A stretch of DNA of 35,663 nt from Rhodobacterales bacterium (GTDB lineage Bacteria > Pseudomonadota > Alphaproteobacteria > Rhodobacterales > Rhodobacteraceae): positions 1-35,663 of the forward strand of contig JAPLPF010000078.1 of assembly GCA_026400325.1 (NCBI GenBank). The letters are read 5' to 3'. The notes below the pieces were generated by a model. The model worked only from the letters and a program-made list of their open reading frames with translations, was not told where the DNA came from and made no database searches. How positions within the stretch are numbered: position 1 is the first letter of the stretch; each line of letters opens with the position of its first letter. Position numbers and translations under genes: made by a program. Below, one piece after another: positions 1 through 7,964 of this stretch.

Positions 1-740
1 ATGGCAGCCGCATGTTCGTGGGAATTGCCTACGCCATTTCGGCGGCGGACCTTGACCGGATCGTGACCGGGCTGATCGACGAGACCCTTCCGCCGGTTCC
101 CGCCATGGGAATGAAGGCGCGACAGGTTGACCGGCAGGTGGCGAAGGCCCTTGGCGTGGCGGTCGGTGGCCTGCTTGTCGACAGCGTCGAGGCGGACGGC
201 CTTGCTGGCCTCGCAGGCCTGAAAGCCGGGGACGTCATCCTTTCGGCCGGTGGGGTCGACCTTGTCCAGCCGGGTGATCTGGCCTTTGCGGTCGAAGCGG
301 CCGCTGCGGCCGGACCGGTCACCATCAGGATCCTGCGCGGAACCGATCAGATGGAGCTTGCGCTGGCGCTGGATGCCGTGGCGGCGGTCCCTGACACCGG
401 ACTGAAGCTGCGTCAGGTGACGCAAGGCCAGCCCGAGACGGTGACCTCGTACCGGCTGTCCGCCCTTGGCGTGGTGCTGGGCGACGGTGGCCTGGTGACG
501 GCGGTCACCGACAACTCGCCCGCCCTGTTCGCCGGGCTTGCGCAAGGCGACCGGATCGTCACGGTGAACGGTGCCGAGGTGGACCTTGGCGCTTACGAGG
601 TGTCCGAGCCGGTGCTGATCCTGGTTCAGGCCCCGGGCGGCGAGACGCGGCACATCTACCTTGATCCATGGGGTGCGACCGCTGGGGTGCGTCCGGTCGG
701 CGGGGCGAATGTTCTTGACCCGGACGTGGTGGTGTTTTGA
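1..740 (+). CDS. HtrA/DegP-like protein, C-terminal part with two PDZ domains (5' truncated)
   Basis: The reading frame is open from the first bases of the window, so the gene starts upstream. The first visible residues (MFVGIAYAIS) resemble the end of a trypsin-like HtrA protease domain, where a 'GI.YAIP' strand precedes the linker. Two PDZ-like modules follow. The first has GLLVDSV and AGLKAGDVIL, and the second has GLVTAVTDNSPA and AGLAQGDRIVTVNG. The catalytic His-Asp-Ser part lies outside the window, so protease activity cannot be confirmed. Such proteins act in the periplasm in protein quality control or signalling. The stop codon overlaps or abuts the following two-component genes, which suggests co-transcription and a possible link between periplasmic protein state and that signalling pair. 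Confidence 0.8.
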   Translation, partial: GSRMFVGIAYAISAADLDRIVTGLIDETLPPVPAMGMKARQVDRQVAKALGVAVGGLLVDSVEADGLAGLAGLKAGDVILSAGGVDLVQPGDLAFAVEAAAAAGPVTIRILRGTDQMELALALDAVAAVPDTGLKLRQVTQGQPETVTSYRLSALGVVLGDGGLVTAVTDNSPALFAGLAQGDRIVTVNGAEVDLGAYEVSEPVLILVQAPGGETRHIYLDPWGATAGVRPVGGANVLDPDVVVF

Positions 741-766
741 ACGAAGCGGCAAGCAAAGGTGGGGCG

Positions 767-1462
767 ATGGACGAGCGCATCCTGATCGTCGAGGACGACA
801 TCGAGACTGCCGAAGCGGTGCGCGCCGTGATCGAGGGGATGGGCTGCGCCGCCGATCACTGCGACACGCTGGAGACGGGGATCGCGGCGGCCTTGGGCAC
901 GCCCTACAAGGTCATCGTGCTGGACCGGATGCTTCCGGGGGGCGACGGGGTCGAAGCCATCGCGCGGCTTCGCGCCGGGGGTTCTAATGCACTGATCCTT
1001 GTCCTGTCGGCGCTTGGCCGTGCGGCGAACCGGGTCGAGGGGTTGGAGAAGGGCGCGGACGACTATCTGCCGAAACCGTTCGAGCCGGACGAGCTGCGGG
1101 CGCGGCTGCGGGCCCTTCTGCGCCGGGGCACGATGCAGGTTCTGGACAATGACCTGCTGGCGTTTGGTGATCTGGAAATCCGCATGAAGGCCCGGACCGT
1201 CCATGTCCGGCGCGCCTATGTGGCCGTCAGCCCCAAGGAGTTCGAGCTGATCACCTATTTCGCACGGAACGCGGGCCAGGTCGTCACGCGGATGCAGCTT
1301 CTGGAAAGCGTCTGGAACCTGCATTTCGACCCGGGCACCAATGTGGTCGATGTTCACGTCGGCCGGCTGCGCCGCAAGCTGGAAGAGGCCGGTTCGGCCG
1401 CGATCCAGACTGCGCGCGGCGAGGGATACATCTTTGCCCCGCTTGCAGGTGCGGCGGGGTGA
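767..1462 (+). CDS. OmpR/PhoB-family response regulator
   Basis: This is a 231-residue two-domain regulator. The receiver domain (about 1-120) has the acidic pair D10/D11, the phospho-acceptor D53 in VIVLDRMLPG, S81 and the conserved K103 in LPKPFEPDEL. The C-terminal half (about 135-230) is a winged-helix DNA-binding domain with SPKEFELITYFARN and VDVHVGRLRRKL, typical of the OmpR class. ATG 767 is preferred because AAAGG lies seven bases upstream. An in-frame TTG at 737, overlapping the previous stop, would add ten residues without a good ribosome binding site. The gene overlaps the following histidine kinase by four bases (GTGA), so the two are almost certainly a cognate pair. The regulated genes are not evident from the sequence. 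Confidence 0.93.
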   Translation: MDERILIVEDDIETAEAVRAVIEGMGCAADHCDTLETGIAAALGTPYKVIVLDRMLPGGDGVEAIARLRAGGSNALILVLSALGRAANRVEGLEKGADDYLPKPFEPDELRARLRALLRRGTMQVLDNDLLAFGDLEIRMKARTVHVRRAYVAVSPKEFELITYFARNAGQVVTRMQLLESVWNLHFDPGTNVVDVHVGRLRRKLEEAGSAAIQTARGEGYIFAPLAGAAG

Positions 1463-2844
1463 CGCCTGCGCGTCCCCCGGATCGGCCCCCGGTTCGACCC
1501 TGGGCGGCGCGGGCGACACTTCGGCTGGCGGCCGGAATGGCGGTGGCGGTGGCGGTCCTGTCGCTGGGGGCCATGGGGTTGCAATACCGGCTGGTCGAGG
1601 CGCGACTGATGGACGCGCAGCGCAGCCTTCTGTCGGCTGATCTGGATGGGTTTGCGGCACTTTATGACCAGCGCCGGATCATCGCCTTGCGGCAAGCCAT
1701 CGACTATCGCGCAGCGGCGGCGACAGGCGACGAGATGTTGCTGCTCATGGACCGTCAGGGCGCCGTGCTGGCAGGCACGCGCGGCGATTGGCCCGCAGGC
1801 CTTACCGCCGAGGGTGAGGGATTCGCGGTAAACCCGGCGCGCGCTTTCACTGAAGGCGGCACGCGATGGCTGGCCGTCGCGCGTGAGTTGCCGGGTGGGT
1901 TCCCGTTATTGGTGGCGCGATCCCTGCAGCCGGTGGATGACACCCTTGGCGCCATGCGTCGGGGGATGCTTGGGATGCTTGCGGCCATGCTGGTCGCGGG
2001 CGGGCTGGTCGGCTGGTTGGCCGCGCGGTCGGTCATGGTGCGGATCGGGCGGTTGAACGACCTTGCCGACCGGGTGGCCGAAGGCGCGCTGGACGCGCGC
2101 CTGCCGGGCGCGCGAACGGATGACGAGTTCGGCCTTCTGGAAACCCATGTCCACAGCATGCTGGACCGGATCGAGACCCTGAACCGGGCGACGCACCGGC
2201 TGTCGGACACCATCGCGCATGAGTTGCGCACACCCCTGAACCGGATGCTTCTGAAGCTGTCGAAGATCGAGGACCAGGAAGAGGTGACCGCCGAACTGAA
2301 GGCCGAGATGCGCCAGGCGATCCGGATGTTCGATTCGCTTCTGGACATCAGCCGGGCCGAGGCGGACGCTGGCAGCGGCGGTGGCCTTGTGCCGGTAGAC
2401 CTGTCAGCGGTCGCCCGGGAAGTGTGGGATTTGTACGAGCCATTGGCCGAGGACAAGGGGCTTGACGCGCAGGCCGTGATCGACCCCGACCTTCGTGTCC
2501 TTGGCGACCGCAACCTGATTGCGCAGCTTCTGTCCAACCTTCTTGACAACGCGATCAAGTACTGCGCTTCGGGCGACCTGCTGACCTTGTCCCTGACCCG
2601 GGACGGCGATCGCCACCTGATGCGCGTGGCAGACACCGGCCCCGGCCTGCCCGCCGACATGCGTGGCGAAGTGTTCGAGCGTTTCGTCCGCGCCGACCGT
2701 GACCGCGGGATCAGCGGCCACGGGCTGGGACTTGCCCTCGTGCGGGCGATTGCGGCGCGACATGGCGCGCGGCTTGTGCTGCCCGAGGGGCAAAAGGGAT
2801 TAACGCTTGAAATCCAGTGGCCAAGGCTTCAGCAATCGGACTGA
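1459..2844 (+). CDS. sensor histidine kinase, membrane-bound, HAMP/HisKA/HATPase
   Basis: This is a 461-residue kinase. It has a transmembrane segment near residues 20-42, a periplasmic sensor region of about 125 residues with no domain I recognise, and a second membrane segment at about 170-190. A HAMP linker (DLADRVAEGALDARLPG), a dimerisation/phosphoacceptor domain with H254 in AHELRTPLN, and an ATPase domain follow. The ATPase domain has the N box around N364 (NLLDNAIKYC), the G1 box at D392 (DTGPGLP) and the G2 box GHGLGLAL. All residues needed for kinase activity appear intact. The start is GTG inside the response regulator's stop, which fits translational coupling. The phosphorylation partner should be the regulator just upstream. 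The stimulus is unknown; the adjacent PDZ protein makes an envelope signal plausible. Confidence 0.93.
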   Translation: MTPARPPDRPPVRPWAARATLRLAAGMAVAVAVLSLGAMGLQYRLVEARLMDAQRSLLSADLDGFAALYDQRRIIALRQAIDYRAAAATGDEMLLLMDRQGAVLAGTRGDWPAGLTAEGEGFAVNPARAFTEGGTRWLAVARELPGGFPLLVARSLQPVDDTLGAMRRGMLGMLAAMLVAGGLVGWLAARSVMVRIGRLNDLADRVAEGALDARLPGARTDDEFGLLETHVHSMLDRIETLNRATHRLSDTIAHELRTPLNRMLLKLSKIEDQEEVTAELKAEMRQAIRMFDSLLDISRAEADAGSGGGLVPVDLSAVAREVWDLYEPLAEDKGLDAQAVIDPDLRVLGDRNLIAQLLSNLLDNAIKYCASGDLLTLSLTRDGDRHLMRVADTGPGLPADMRGEVFERFVRADRDRGISGHGLGLALVRAIAARHGARLVLPEGQKGLTLEIQWPRLQQSD

Positions 2845-2865
2845 GCCTTCAGGTCCGGTTTCCAT

Positions 2866-4308
2866 ATGCATCGCGCCCTTATCCCTTTCCTGATCCTTCT
2901 GGGCTGCGCCCCGTGGAATCAGCCATTGAACCAGCCCTTGCAGGGCGAGAACCTTTCCCTGGTCGAAAGCGAAACCGTCGGCGATGGCGAACTTTACATT
3001 GCGCTGGCGTTTTCGGGCGGGGGGTTCCGGGCCACGTCCTTTGCCTATGGCATGCTGGAAGAGCTGCGCGCCTCGGGGATCGAGACCGGCACACCGAACG
3101 GGCTGCTGGATGAGGTCCGGCTGGTCACGGGCGTGTCGGGCGGGTCAGTCATGGCGGCGCAATTCGGGCTTTACGGTCCGGACGGGTTGAAGGGTTTCCG
3201 CGAGAAGTTCCTGCTTACCGATGGCGAGGCCTACATGACCACCTCGGGTTACAACCCCTTGACGGTCATCAAGGGCGTGGCCGGCGGGGTGAACGGGCGA
3301 GACACGTTTGGCCGATATCTGGATGATGTGCTGTTCAAGGGCGCGACATTTGGCGATCTGCGGAACCGCTCGACCATCAAGACCTGGATCAATGCCACCG
3401 ACATGGCGAACAACACGCCGTTCCTGTTCAGCCCCGAGACCTTTGACGCCCTGTGTTCGGACCTGTCGAAAGTGCGGCTTAGCGAAGCGGTTGCCGCTTC
3501 GGCCGCCTTTCCGCTGGTCTTTACCCCCATCGTGCTCAAGGCGCATCAGGGCAAGTGCAACTACCGCGAGCCGGACTGGCTGACCGCCGCGCGATATAAC
3601 CCGGAAGCGACCTCTGCCATGCGTGCCTACGCCCGGGCGCTGGAAAGCTACACCGACCCCGACAAGGTCAAGTTCGTGAAGCTTCTGGATGGCGGGATCA
3701 CAGATTACTTCGGCACCACGGGCATAGCGGTGGAACGTGCCCGCGCCGAGGTGCCCTATGCGCCCCTGACAGCGGCGGAAGCAGTCAAGCTGAAGCGGAT
3801 GCTCTTTCTGGTCGCCAATGCAGGCGTCGAAGAGGACTTTGACTGGACGCAGAAGGTCGCAGGCCCTGGCGGCGTGAATCTTGCGATGTCCATCGCCAAC
3901 AGTGCGATGGCTGCGGCCTCGCGGTCGGGCTATGATTCGATGCGGGCAGAACTTCGGTTCTGGGAGGCGGACCTGATCGAATGGCGTTGCGCGCTGCCCC
4001 TGTCCGAGGTGCGCCGTCTGCGTGGGTCGACCGACGGGTGGGATTGCACCGACGTGAAGCTTTTCGTCGGCGAGGCGAGTTTCGCCAACCTGGGCGACGA
4101 CAAGCGTGACCGGCTGAATGACGTGCCAACCCGGTTGAAACTCGATCCGGCAGAGGTGGACATGGTGATCGAGGCCGGGCGCCTTGCGACCCGGGCGACG
4201 CCCGAATTCAACGGCTTTCTTGCCTCGCTTGAGGGCAATGAGGTCGATGACCGGATCGAAGACGGCATCGCCGCCGGCGGCCGACGGGTCGTGCCGCTGG
4301 GAAACTGA
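2866..4308 (+). CDS. patatin-like phospholipase family lipoprotein
   Basis: This is a 480-residue protein with a short lipoprotein signal; the lipobox ends at C14 (ILLGC), so it should be exported and lipid-anchored. The patatin hallmarks are present: the glycine-rich oxyanion hole G51-G-G-F-R55, the nucleophile elbow G-V-S91-G-G, and the catalytic Asp in D275-G-G. The predicted role is lipid acyl hydrolase (phospholipase A or lysophospholipase) using a Ser-Asp dyad. The C-terminal 200 residues have no domain I can name. It lies 22 bp after the histidine kinase on the same strand, so it may be the last gene of that transcript or a target of it. It is longer than minimal patatin proteins (about 300 residues). 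The substrate is not predictable from sequence. Confidence 0.87.
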   Translation: MHRALIPFLILLGCAPWNQPLNQPLQGENLSLVESETVGDGELYIALAFSGGGFRATSFAYGMLEELRASGIETGTPNGLLDEVRLVTGVSGGSVMAAQFGLYGPDGLKGFREKFLLTDGEAYMTTSGYNPLTVIKGVAGGVNGRDTFGRYLDDVLFKGATFGDLRNRSTIKTWINATDMANNTPFLFSPETFDALCSDLSKVRLSEAVAASAAFPLVFTPIVLKAHQGKCNYREPDWLTAARYNPEATSAMRAYARALESYTDPDKVKFVKLLDGGITDYFGTTGIAVERARAEVPYAPLTAAEAVKLKRMLFLVANAGVEEDFDWTQKVAGPGGVNLAMSIANSAMAAASRSGYDSMRAELRFWEADLIEWRCALPLSEVRRLRGSTDGWDCTDVKLFVGEASFANLGDDKRDRLNDVPTRLKLDPAEVDMVIEAGRLATRATPEFNGFLASLEGNEVDDRIEDGIAAGGRRVVPLGN

Positions 4309-4314
4309 TCCCGC

Positions 4315-4752
4315 TCAGTCGCGGCGCAGATCCAGCTGCGAAAGGCGGACCTGGCGCAGCGCCTCGACCATCAGCGCGGTCAGAAGGCCGAAACTGAGAA
4401 AGCCGTTGACGGCCGCCATCACGCTGAGGATGCGCCATTCCTGCGGGGCCACAACGTCTCCAAGGCCAAGCGTGGAGAAGGCGACGAGCGAGAAGTAGAC
4501 GGAAGCCTCGATCGTCGGGAAGGCGCCAAGCGACCAAAGCGCCATGGCCCAGATCCAGACGCAAACGGTAACGACGCCCAGAACCCAGATGCCGACAAAG
4601 ACCAGCATCAGGATCAGCTTCGGCCGCTGCGGCCGTTTGACCAGCCAACCATGTGCGCGGCGGAAGGCGACTTCCAGGGCAAGGGCGGCCACGGCGGCCA
4701 CCAGGATGTTGGTCAAAAGGATCACTGTCCCGATGGCAATCTGAATCAGCAT
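4315..4752 (-). CDS. small potassium-channel-like (Ion_trans_2) membrane protein
   Basis: This is a 145-residue protein with three hydrophobic segments (about 5-28, 46-72 and 105-130). A re-entrant pore loop lies before the last one, with the sequence S93-T-L-G-L-G-D99. That places it in the two-pore-helix ion channel family, where the usual K+ filter is T-V-G-Y-G-D. The filter here, TLGLGD, keeps both glycines and the aspartate but lacks the tyrosine. No RCK or other cytoplasmic gating domain is attached. The gene is convergent with the patatin gene, with only 6 bp between the stops, and divergent from smpB 49 bp away. Ion selectivity cannot be stated with confidence. Confidence 0.8.
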   Translation of the reverse strand: MLIQIAIGTVILLTNILVAAVAALALEVAFRRAHGWLVKRPQRPKLILMLVFVGIWVLGVVTVCVWIWAMALWSLGAFPTIEASVYFSLVAFSTLGLGDVVAPQEWRILSVMAAVNGFLSFGLLTALMVEALRQVRLSQLDLRRD

Positions 4753-4801
4753 CCCGAGCCTTCTGGACTAACTCTGCGCCAGACCTTATCTCACCACGAT
4801 C

Positions 4802-5281
4802 ATGGTGGCAAAGTCCGATCCCAATTCCAAGCTCATCGCCGAAAACCGGCGGGCACGTTTCGATTACCACATCGAAAGCGATCTTGAGGCCGGGATCATG
4901 CTTCTGGGGTCCGAGGTGAAAAGCCTGCGGCAGGGAGGGTCGAACATCGCGGAAAGCTATGCCAGCGTCGAAGGTGGCGAGCTTTGGCTGATCAACGGCT
5001 ACATCGCCCCCTACCTGCCCGCCAAGACCTGGGGGCATGAGGAACGTCGGCGGCGCAAGCTGCTGGTTTCGCGCAAGGAATTGTCGCGCCTGTGGAATGC
5101 CGTTGGTCGTGAAGGCATGACCATCGTGCCGATGAAGATGTATTTCAACGACAAGGGCATCGTGAAGCTGAAGCTGGGTGTCGCCAAGGGCAAGAAGCTG
5201 GCCGACAAGCGCGAAACCAGCGCCAAACGCGACTGGGACCGCGACAAGGCCCGGCTGATGAAGCAGAACAGCCGGGGCTGA
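4802..5281 (+). CDS. smpB: SsrA-binding protein SmpB
   Basis: This is a 159-residue SmpB of normal length. It binds tmRNA and delivers it to stalled ribosomes in trans-translation. Family signatures are [10 protein letters not shown] near the N-terminus, the [12 protein letters not shown] and NIAESYASV stretch, NGYIAPY, and the basic C-terminal tail ([10 protein letters not shown] and onward) that occupies the mRNA channel. The ATG at 4802 has no obvious Shine-Dalgarno sequence, but the encoded start matches the expected N-terminal length. The gene is divergent from the ion channel gene. The tmRNA gene itself is not visible in this window. Confidence 0.97.
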   Translation: MVAKSDPNSKLIAENRRARFDYHIESDLEAGIMLLGSEVKSLRQGGSNIAESYASVEGGELWLINGYIAPYLPAKTWGHEERRRRKLLVSRKELSRLWNAVGREGMTIVPMKMYFNDKGIVKLKLGVAKGKKLADKRETSAKRDWDRDKARLMKQNSRG

Positions 5282-5342
5282 CCTTCCCTGCATTTCAGGC
5301 ATTTGTTGCTTGGCCCCCCCACATCTGGCACACTCAATGTTA

Positions 5343-5359
5343 CCGGACACAAAGTCCGG
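5343..5359 (+). other. short perfect hairpin between smpB and the Gly/Ala-rich ORF
   Basis: CCGGAC and GTCCGG form a perfect 6-bp stem around the loop ACAAA, about 60 bp after the smpB stop and 50 bp before the next start. There is no U-run after it, so it is either a weak terminator or a leader structure of the next gene. Its function is uncertain. Confidence 0.35.
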
Positions 5360-5410
5360 GGTCCAAGCCGGGCGCCCCTTGGGCAAAGAACCGGCGCAGA
5401 GGGAAAGGTC

Positions 5411-5710
5411 ATGGGTATGGGTATGGAACTGATCATTCAGATCATCGCAGGTCTGATCGGCGGCAATGCCGCAGGTGCCGGCTTGAAGAACCTGAGCCTT
5501 GGAACGGCAGGCAACTCGGTCGCCGGGGCGGTTGGCGGCGGGCTTGGTGGCGTGCTCATGGGTATGCTTGGCGGCGCTGCACCGGATGCAGCGGCGGCGG
5601 CATCGGGCCTTGACATCGGTGCCATCGTCCAGGCTGTCGTCGGCGGTGGTGCCGGTGGTGCCGTCCTTACGGCCATCCTTGGCATGGTCAAGAAGGCGCT
5701 GGTCAAGTAA
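5411..5710 (+). CDS. small Gly/Ala-rich hydrophobic protein of unknown function
   Basis: This is a 99-residue protein beginning MGMGMELIIQIIAGLIGGNA. It is dominated by Gly and Ala, with repeated GGGLGG, GAVGGG and GGGAGGA stretches and a short basic end (MVKKALVK). GAAAGG lies just upstream of ATG 5411, making this start more convincing than an in-frame start near 5303. The start region is a hexamer repeat (ATGGGT twice, then ATGGAA). The composition suggests membrane association or a glycine-zipper fold, with two or three weakly hydrophobic helices. I do not recognise a named family. It stands alone between smpB and sseA, with a stem-loop after its stop. Confidence 0.65.
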   Translation: MGMGMELIIQIIAGLIGGNAAGAGLKNLSLGTAGNSVAGAVGGGLGGVLMGMLGGAAPDAAAAASGLDIGAIVQAVVGGGAGGAVLTAILGMVKKALVK

Positions 5711-5733
5711 CGGCGTCGGACAAGAGACGGCGT

Positions 5734-5761
5734 GATGCGCGGCCTTCGATGGTCGCGCATC
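5734..5761 (+). terminator. stem-loop downstream of the Gly/Ala-rich gene
   Basis: GATGCGCG and CGCGCATC form a perfect 8-bp stem with a 12-base spacer in which a further GG/CC pairing is possible. It begins 23 bp after the stop codon at 5710. No U-run follows, so intrinsic termination would be weak. It most likely marks the end of the upstream transcript or stabilises its 3' end. Confidence 0.45.
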
Positions 5762-5824
5762 CCGCCGCGCTTGCGCAGCGCATGAAGGCGCGGGTATATC
5801 CCGGTGATCCCCGGGAGACCCTTC

Positions 5825-6685
5825 ATGACGCCATCGCCGCTTGACGACCCCAAGACGCTGGTTTCGACCGACTGGCTGTCGCGCCACCTGCGGGACCCTG
5901 ACCTCCGGGTGCTGGACGCAAGCTGGTACCTGCCTGGCAGCGGGCGCGACGCGCGGGCCGAATATGAAGCGGCCCATATCCCCGGCGCGCGCTTTTTCGA
6001 CATCGACGAGATCGCCGACCTGCGGTCAGACCTGCCCCACATGGCCCCGCCACCGGAAAAATTCATCAGCCGGATGCGGGCGATGGGATTGGGGGATGGC
6101 CACCAGGTTGTGGTTTATGACGGATCGGGGCTGTTCAGCGCGGCGCGGGTCTGGTGGACCTTTCGGCTGATGGGCAAGCAGGATGTGGCCGTGCTGGACG
6201 GCGGCTTTCCGAAATGGCGGGCCGAGGGGCGCGAGATCAGCGACATGCCCCCAATCCCGCGAGACCGGCACATGACCGTCAGCCGCCAGAACCATCTTGT
6301 GAAGGATGTGACGCAAGTGGCCCATGCCGCGAAGCTGGCCGAGGCCGAGATCATCGACGCCCGCAGCGCGGCCCGCTTTCGCGGAGAGGCAGCGGAACCC
6401 CGGCCAGGTCTTCGGTCGGGGCACGTTCCGGGGTCACGCAACATTCCCCATGCCGAGGTTCTGAACCCCGACGGTACCATGAAACCGGTGTCAGCGTTGA
6501 AAGCAGTGTTCGAGGCCGCTGGTGTAGACCTGAAGAAACCCGCCATAACCACCTGCGGGTCAGGCGTCACGGCCGCCATCCTTTCCCTTGCGCTGGAACG
6601 GATCGGCCACCGCAACCATGCGCTTTATGATGGCTCCTGGTCCGAATGGGGCATGTATGACGATCTGCCGGTCGAAACCGGGTGA
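5825..6685 (+). CDS. sseA: 3-mercaptopyruvate sulfurtransferase
   Basis: This is a 286-residue protein with two rhodanese modules. The N-terminal inactive module has VLDASWYLPG and HIPGARFFDID. The C-terminal module has IDARSAARFRGE and GHVPGSRNIPH. The active-site loop is C244-G-S-G-V-T-A, the form typical of mercaptopyruvate sulfurtransferases rather than thiosulfate-specific rhodaneses. The reaction moves sulfur from 3-mercaptopyruvate to an acceptor, giving pyruvate. ATG 5825 is chosen because GGAGA sits six bases upstream; a GTG at 5804 is in frame but less likely. The aminotransferase downstream could supply mercaptopyruvate by transaminating cysteine, but that connection is speculation. 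Confidence 0.93.
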   Translation: MTPSPLDDPKTLVSTDWLSRHLRDPDLRVLDASWYLPGSGRDARAEYEAAHIPGARFFDIDEIADLRSDLPHMAPPPEKFISRMRAMGLGDGHQVVVYDGSGLFSAARVWWTFRLMGKQDVAVLDGGFPKWRAEGREISDMPPIPRDRHMTVSRQNHLVKDVTQVAHAAKLAEAEIIDARSAARFRGEAAEPRPGLRSGHVPGSRNIPHAEVLNPDGTMKPVSALKAVFEAAGVDLKKPAITTCGSGVTAAILSLALERIGHRNHALYDGSWSEWGMYDDLPVETG

Positions 6686-6782
6686 CCTGACCCTCGGCTC
6701 CTTTACCCCGGCCCTTCCTCACAGGGGGGGGAGGGAGGTGCCCCTGCCGCAAACTGTGCTTTCTGCCTGACCGGAGTTTCCG

Positions 6783-7958
6783 ATGCTTGAGACCCTGACC
6801 GCCCAGCCGCAGGACAAGATCCTGCAACTCATCGCCATGTATCGTGACGACCCGCGGACGACCAAGATCGACCTTGGTGTCGGCGTCTACAAGGACGCGA
6901 CCGGCCTGACCCCGGTGATGCGCGCGGTGAAGGCGGCAGAGCGCAAGCTGTGGGAGGTGGAGACAACCAAGACCTACACAGGTCTGGCAGGTGAGCCGGC
7001 CTATAACGCGGCCATGGTCTCGATGATCCTTGGCACCGGTTTTGCCGATCGTGCGGCGTCTGTTGCTACGCCCGGCGGCACGGGGGCGATCCGTCAGGCG
7101 CTGGAGTTGATCCGGTTGTCCAATCCCAGGGCGAAGGTCTGGCTTTCGGCGCCGACCTGGCCGAACCATCCGTCGATCATCAAGTACCTTGGCATGCCGA
7201 TGGCCGAGTATCGGTATTTCGACACCGCCACCTCGGGCATCGACTTTGCGGGCTTGATGGCCGACCTTGCGGGCGTGGCCACTGGCGATGCGGTCCTGTT
7301 GCATGGCTGCTGCCACAATCCGACCGGGGCGAACCTTGACGCGGGTCAGTGGGACCAGGTGATTGCCCTTCTGCAGCGCAAGGGGGCGGTGCCGTTTGTC
7401 GACCTCGCCTATCAGGGCTTCGGTGACGGGCTGGAGGAAGATGCGGCGGCGACGCGCAAGATCGCGGCGGCCTTCCCGGAGGTGCTGATCGCGGCCAGCT
7501 GCTCCAAGAATTTCGGGATCTACCGCGAGCGGACGGGGATTCTGGTGGCGCTGACCTCGCCCGACCGGAAGGCCGTGGTGCAAGGGAACCTGAACTTCCT
7601 GAACCGGCAGAACTACAGCTTTCCGCCCGACCACGGCGCGCGGCTGGTGACGATGATCCTGGAGGATGCGGCGCTGACGGCCGAATGGAAGCAGGAGCTG
7701 GAAGAGGTGCGGCAGAACATGCTGGACCTGCGCAGGGCGCTGGCGGATGAGCTGCGGCGGGCCACGAACGGGGACCGCTTCGACTTTGTCGCCCATCACC
7801 GGGGCATGTTCAGCCGGCTTGGGCTGACCGAGGCCCAGGTCGTCCGGCTGCGGGAAGAGCATGGCATCTACATGGTTGGCGACAGCAGGATCAACATTGC
7901 CGGGCTGAACGCGAGGACGGTGCCGATCCTTGCGGCGGCGATTGCCCAGGTGATCTGA
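6783..7958 (+). CDS. aromatic/aspartate aminotransferase, PLP-dependent class I
   Basis: This is a 391-residue fold-type I aminotransferase of the aspartate/tyrosine (Iα) subgroup. The N-terminal IDLGVGVYKD signature is typical of AspC/TyrB. HGCCHNPTGANL holds the PLP-contacting Asn, FVDLAYQGFG holds the Asp/Tyr pair, and the Schiff-base lysine is K242 in ASCSKNFGIYRERTG. The length is normal. The reaction is amino-group transfer between aromatic or acidic amino acids and 2-oxoglutarate or oxaloacetate. GGAG lies six bases before the ATG. It is separated from sseA by 97 bp and followed after 6 bp by an EamA transporter, suggesting translational coupling with that transporter. Aspartate versus aromatic preference cannot be settled from sequence alone. 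Confidence 0.92.
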   Translation: MLETLTAQPQDKILQLIAMYRDDPRTTKIDLGVGVYKDATGLTPVMRAVKAAERKLWEVETTKTYTGLAGEPAYNAAMVSMILGTGFADRAASVATPGGTGAIRQALELIRLSNPRAKVWLSAPTWPNHPSIIKYLGMPMAEYRYFDTATSGIDFAGLMADLAGVATGDAVLLHGCCHNPTGANLDAGQWDQVIALLQRKGAVPFVDLAYQGFGDGLEEDAAATRKIAAAFPEVLIAASCSKNFGIYRERTGILVALTSPDRKAVVQGNLNFLNRQNYSFPPDHGARLVTMILEDAALTAEWKQELEEVRQNMLDLRRALADELRRATNGDRFDFVAHHRGMFSRLGLTEAQVVRLREEHGIYMVGDSRINIAGLNARTVPILAAAIAQVI

Positions 7959-7964
7959 CACATC

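Noticed and set aside
737-766. Upstream TTG start for the response regulator
   Set aside because: The ATG at 767 has a better ribosome binding site and gives the normal receiver-domain N-terminus.
4208-5977. 589-codon minus-strand open frame across smpB
   Set aside because: It covers smpB antisense and runs through the ion channel in another frame; no domain is visible.
6567-7961. 464-codon minus-strand open frame across the aminotransferase
   Set aside because: It is a shadow frame opposite a gene with intact PLP motifs.
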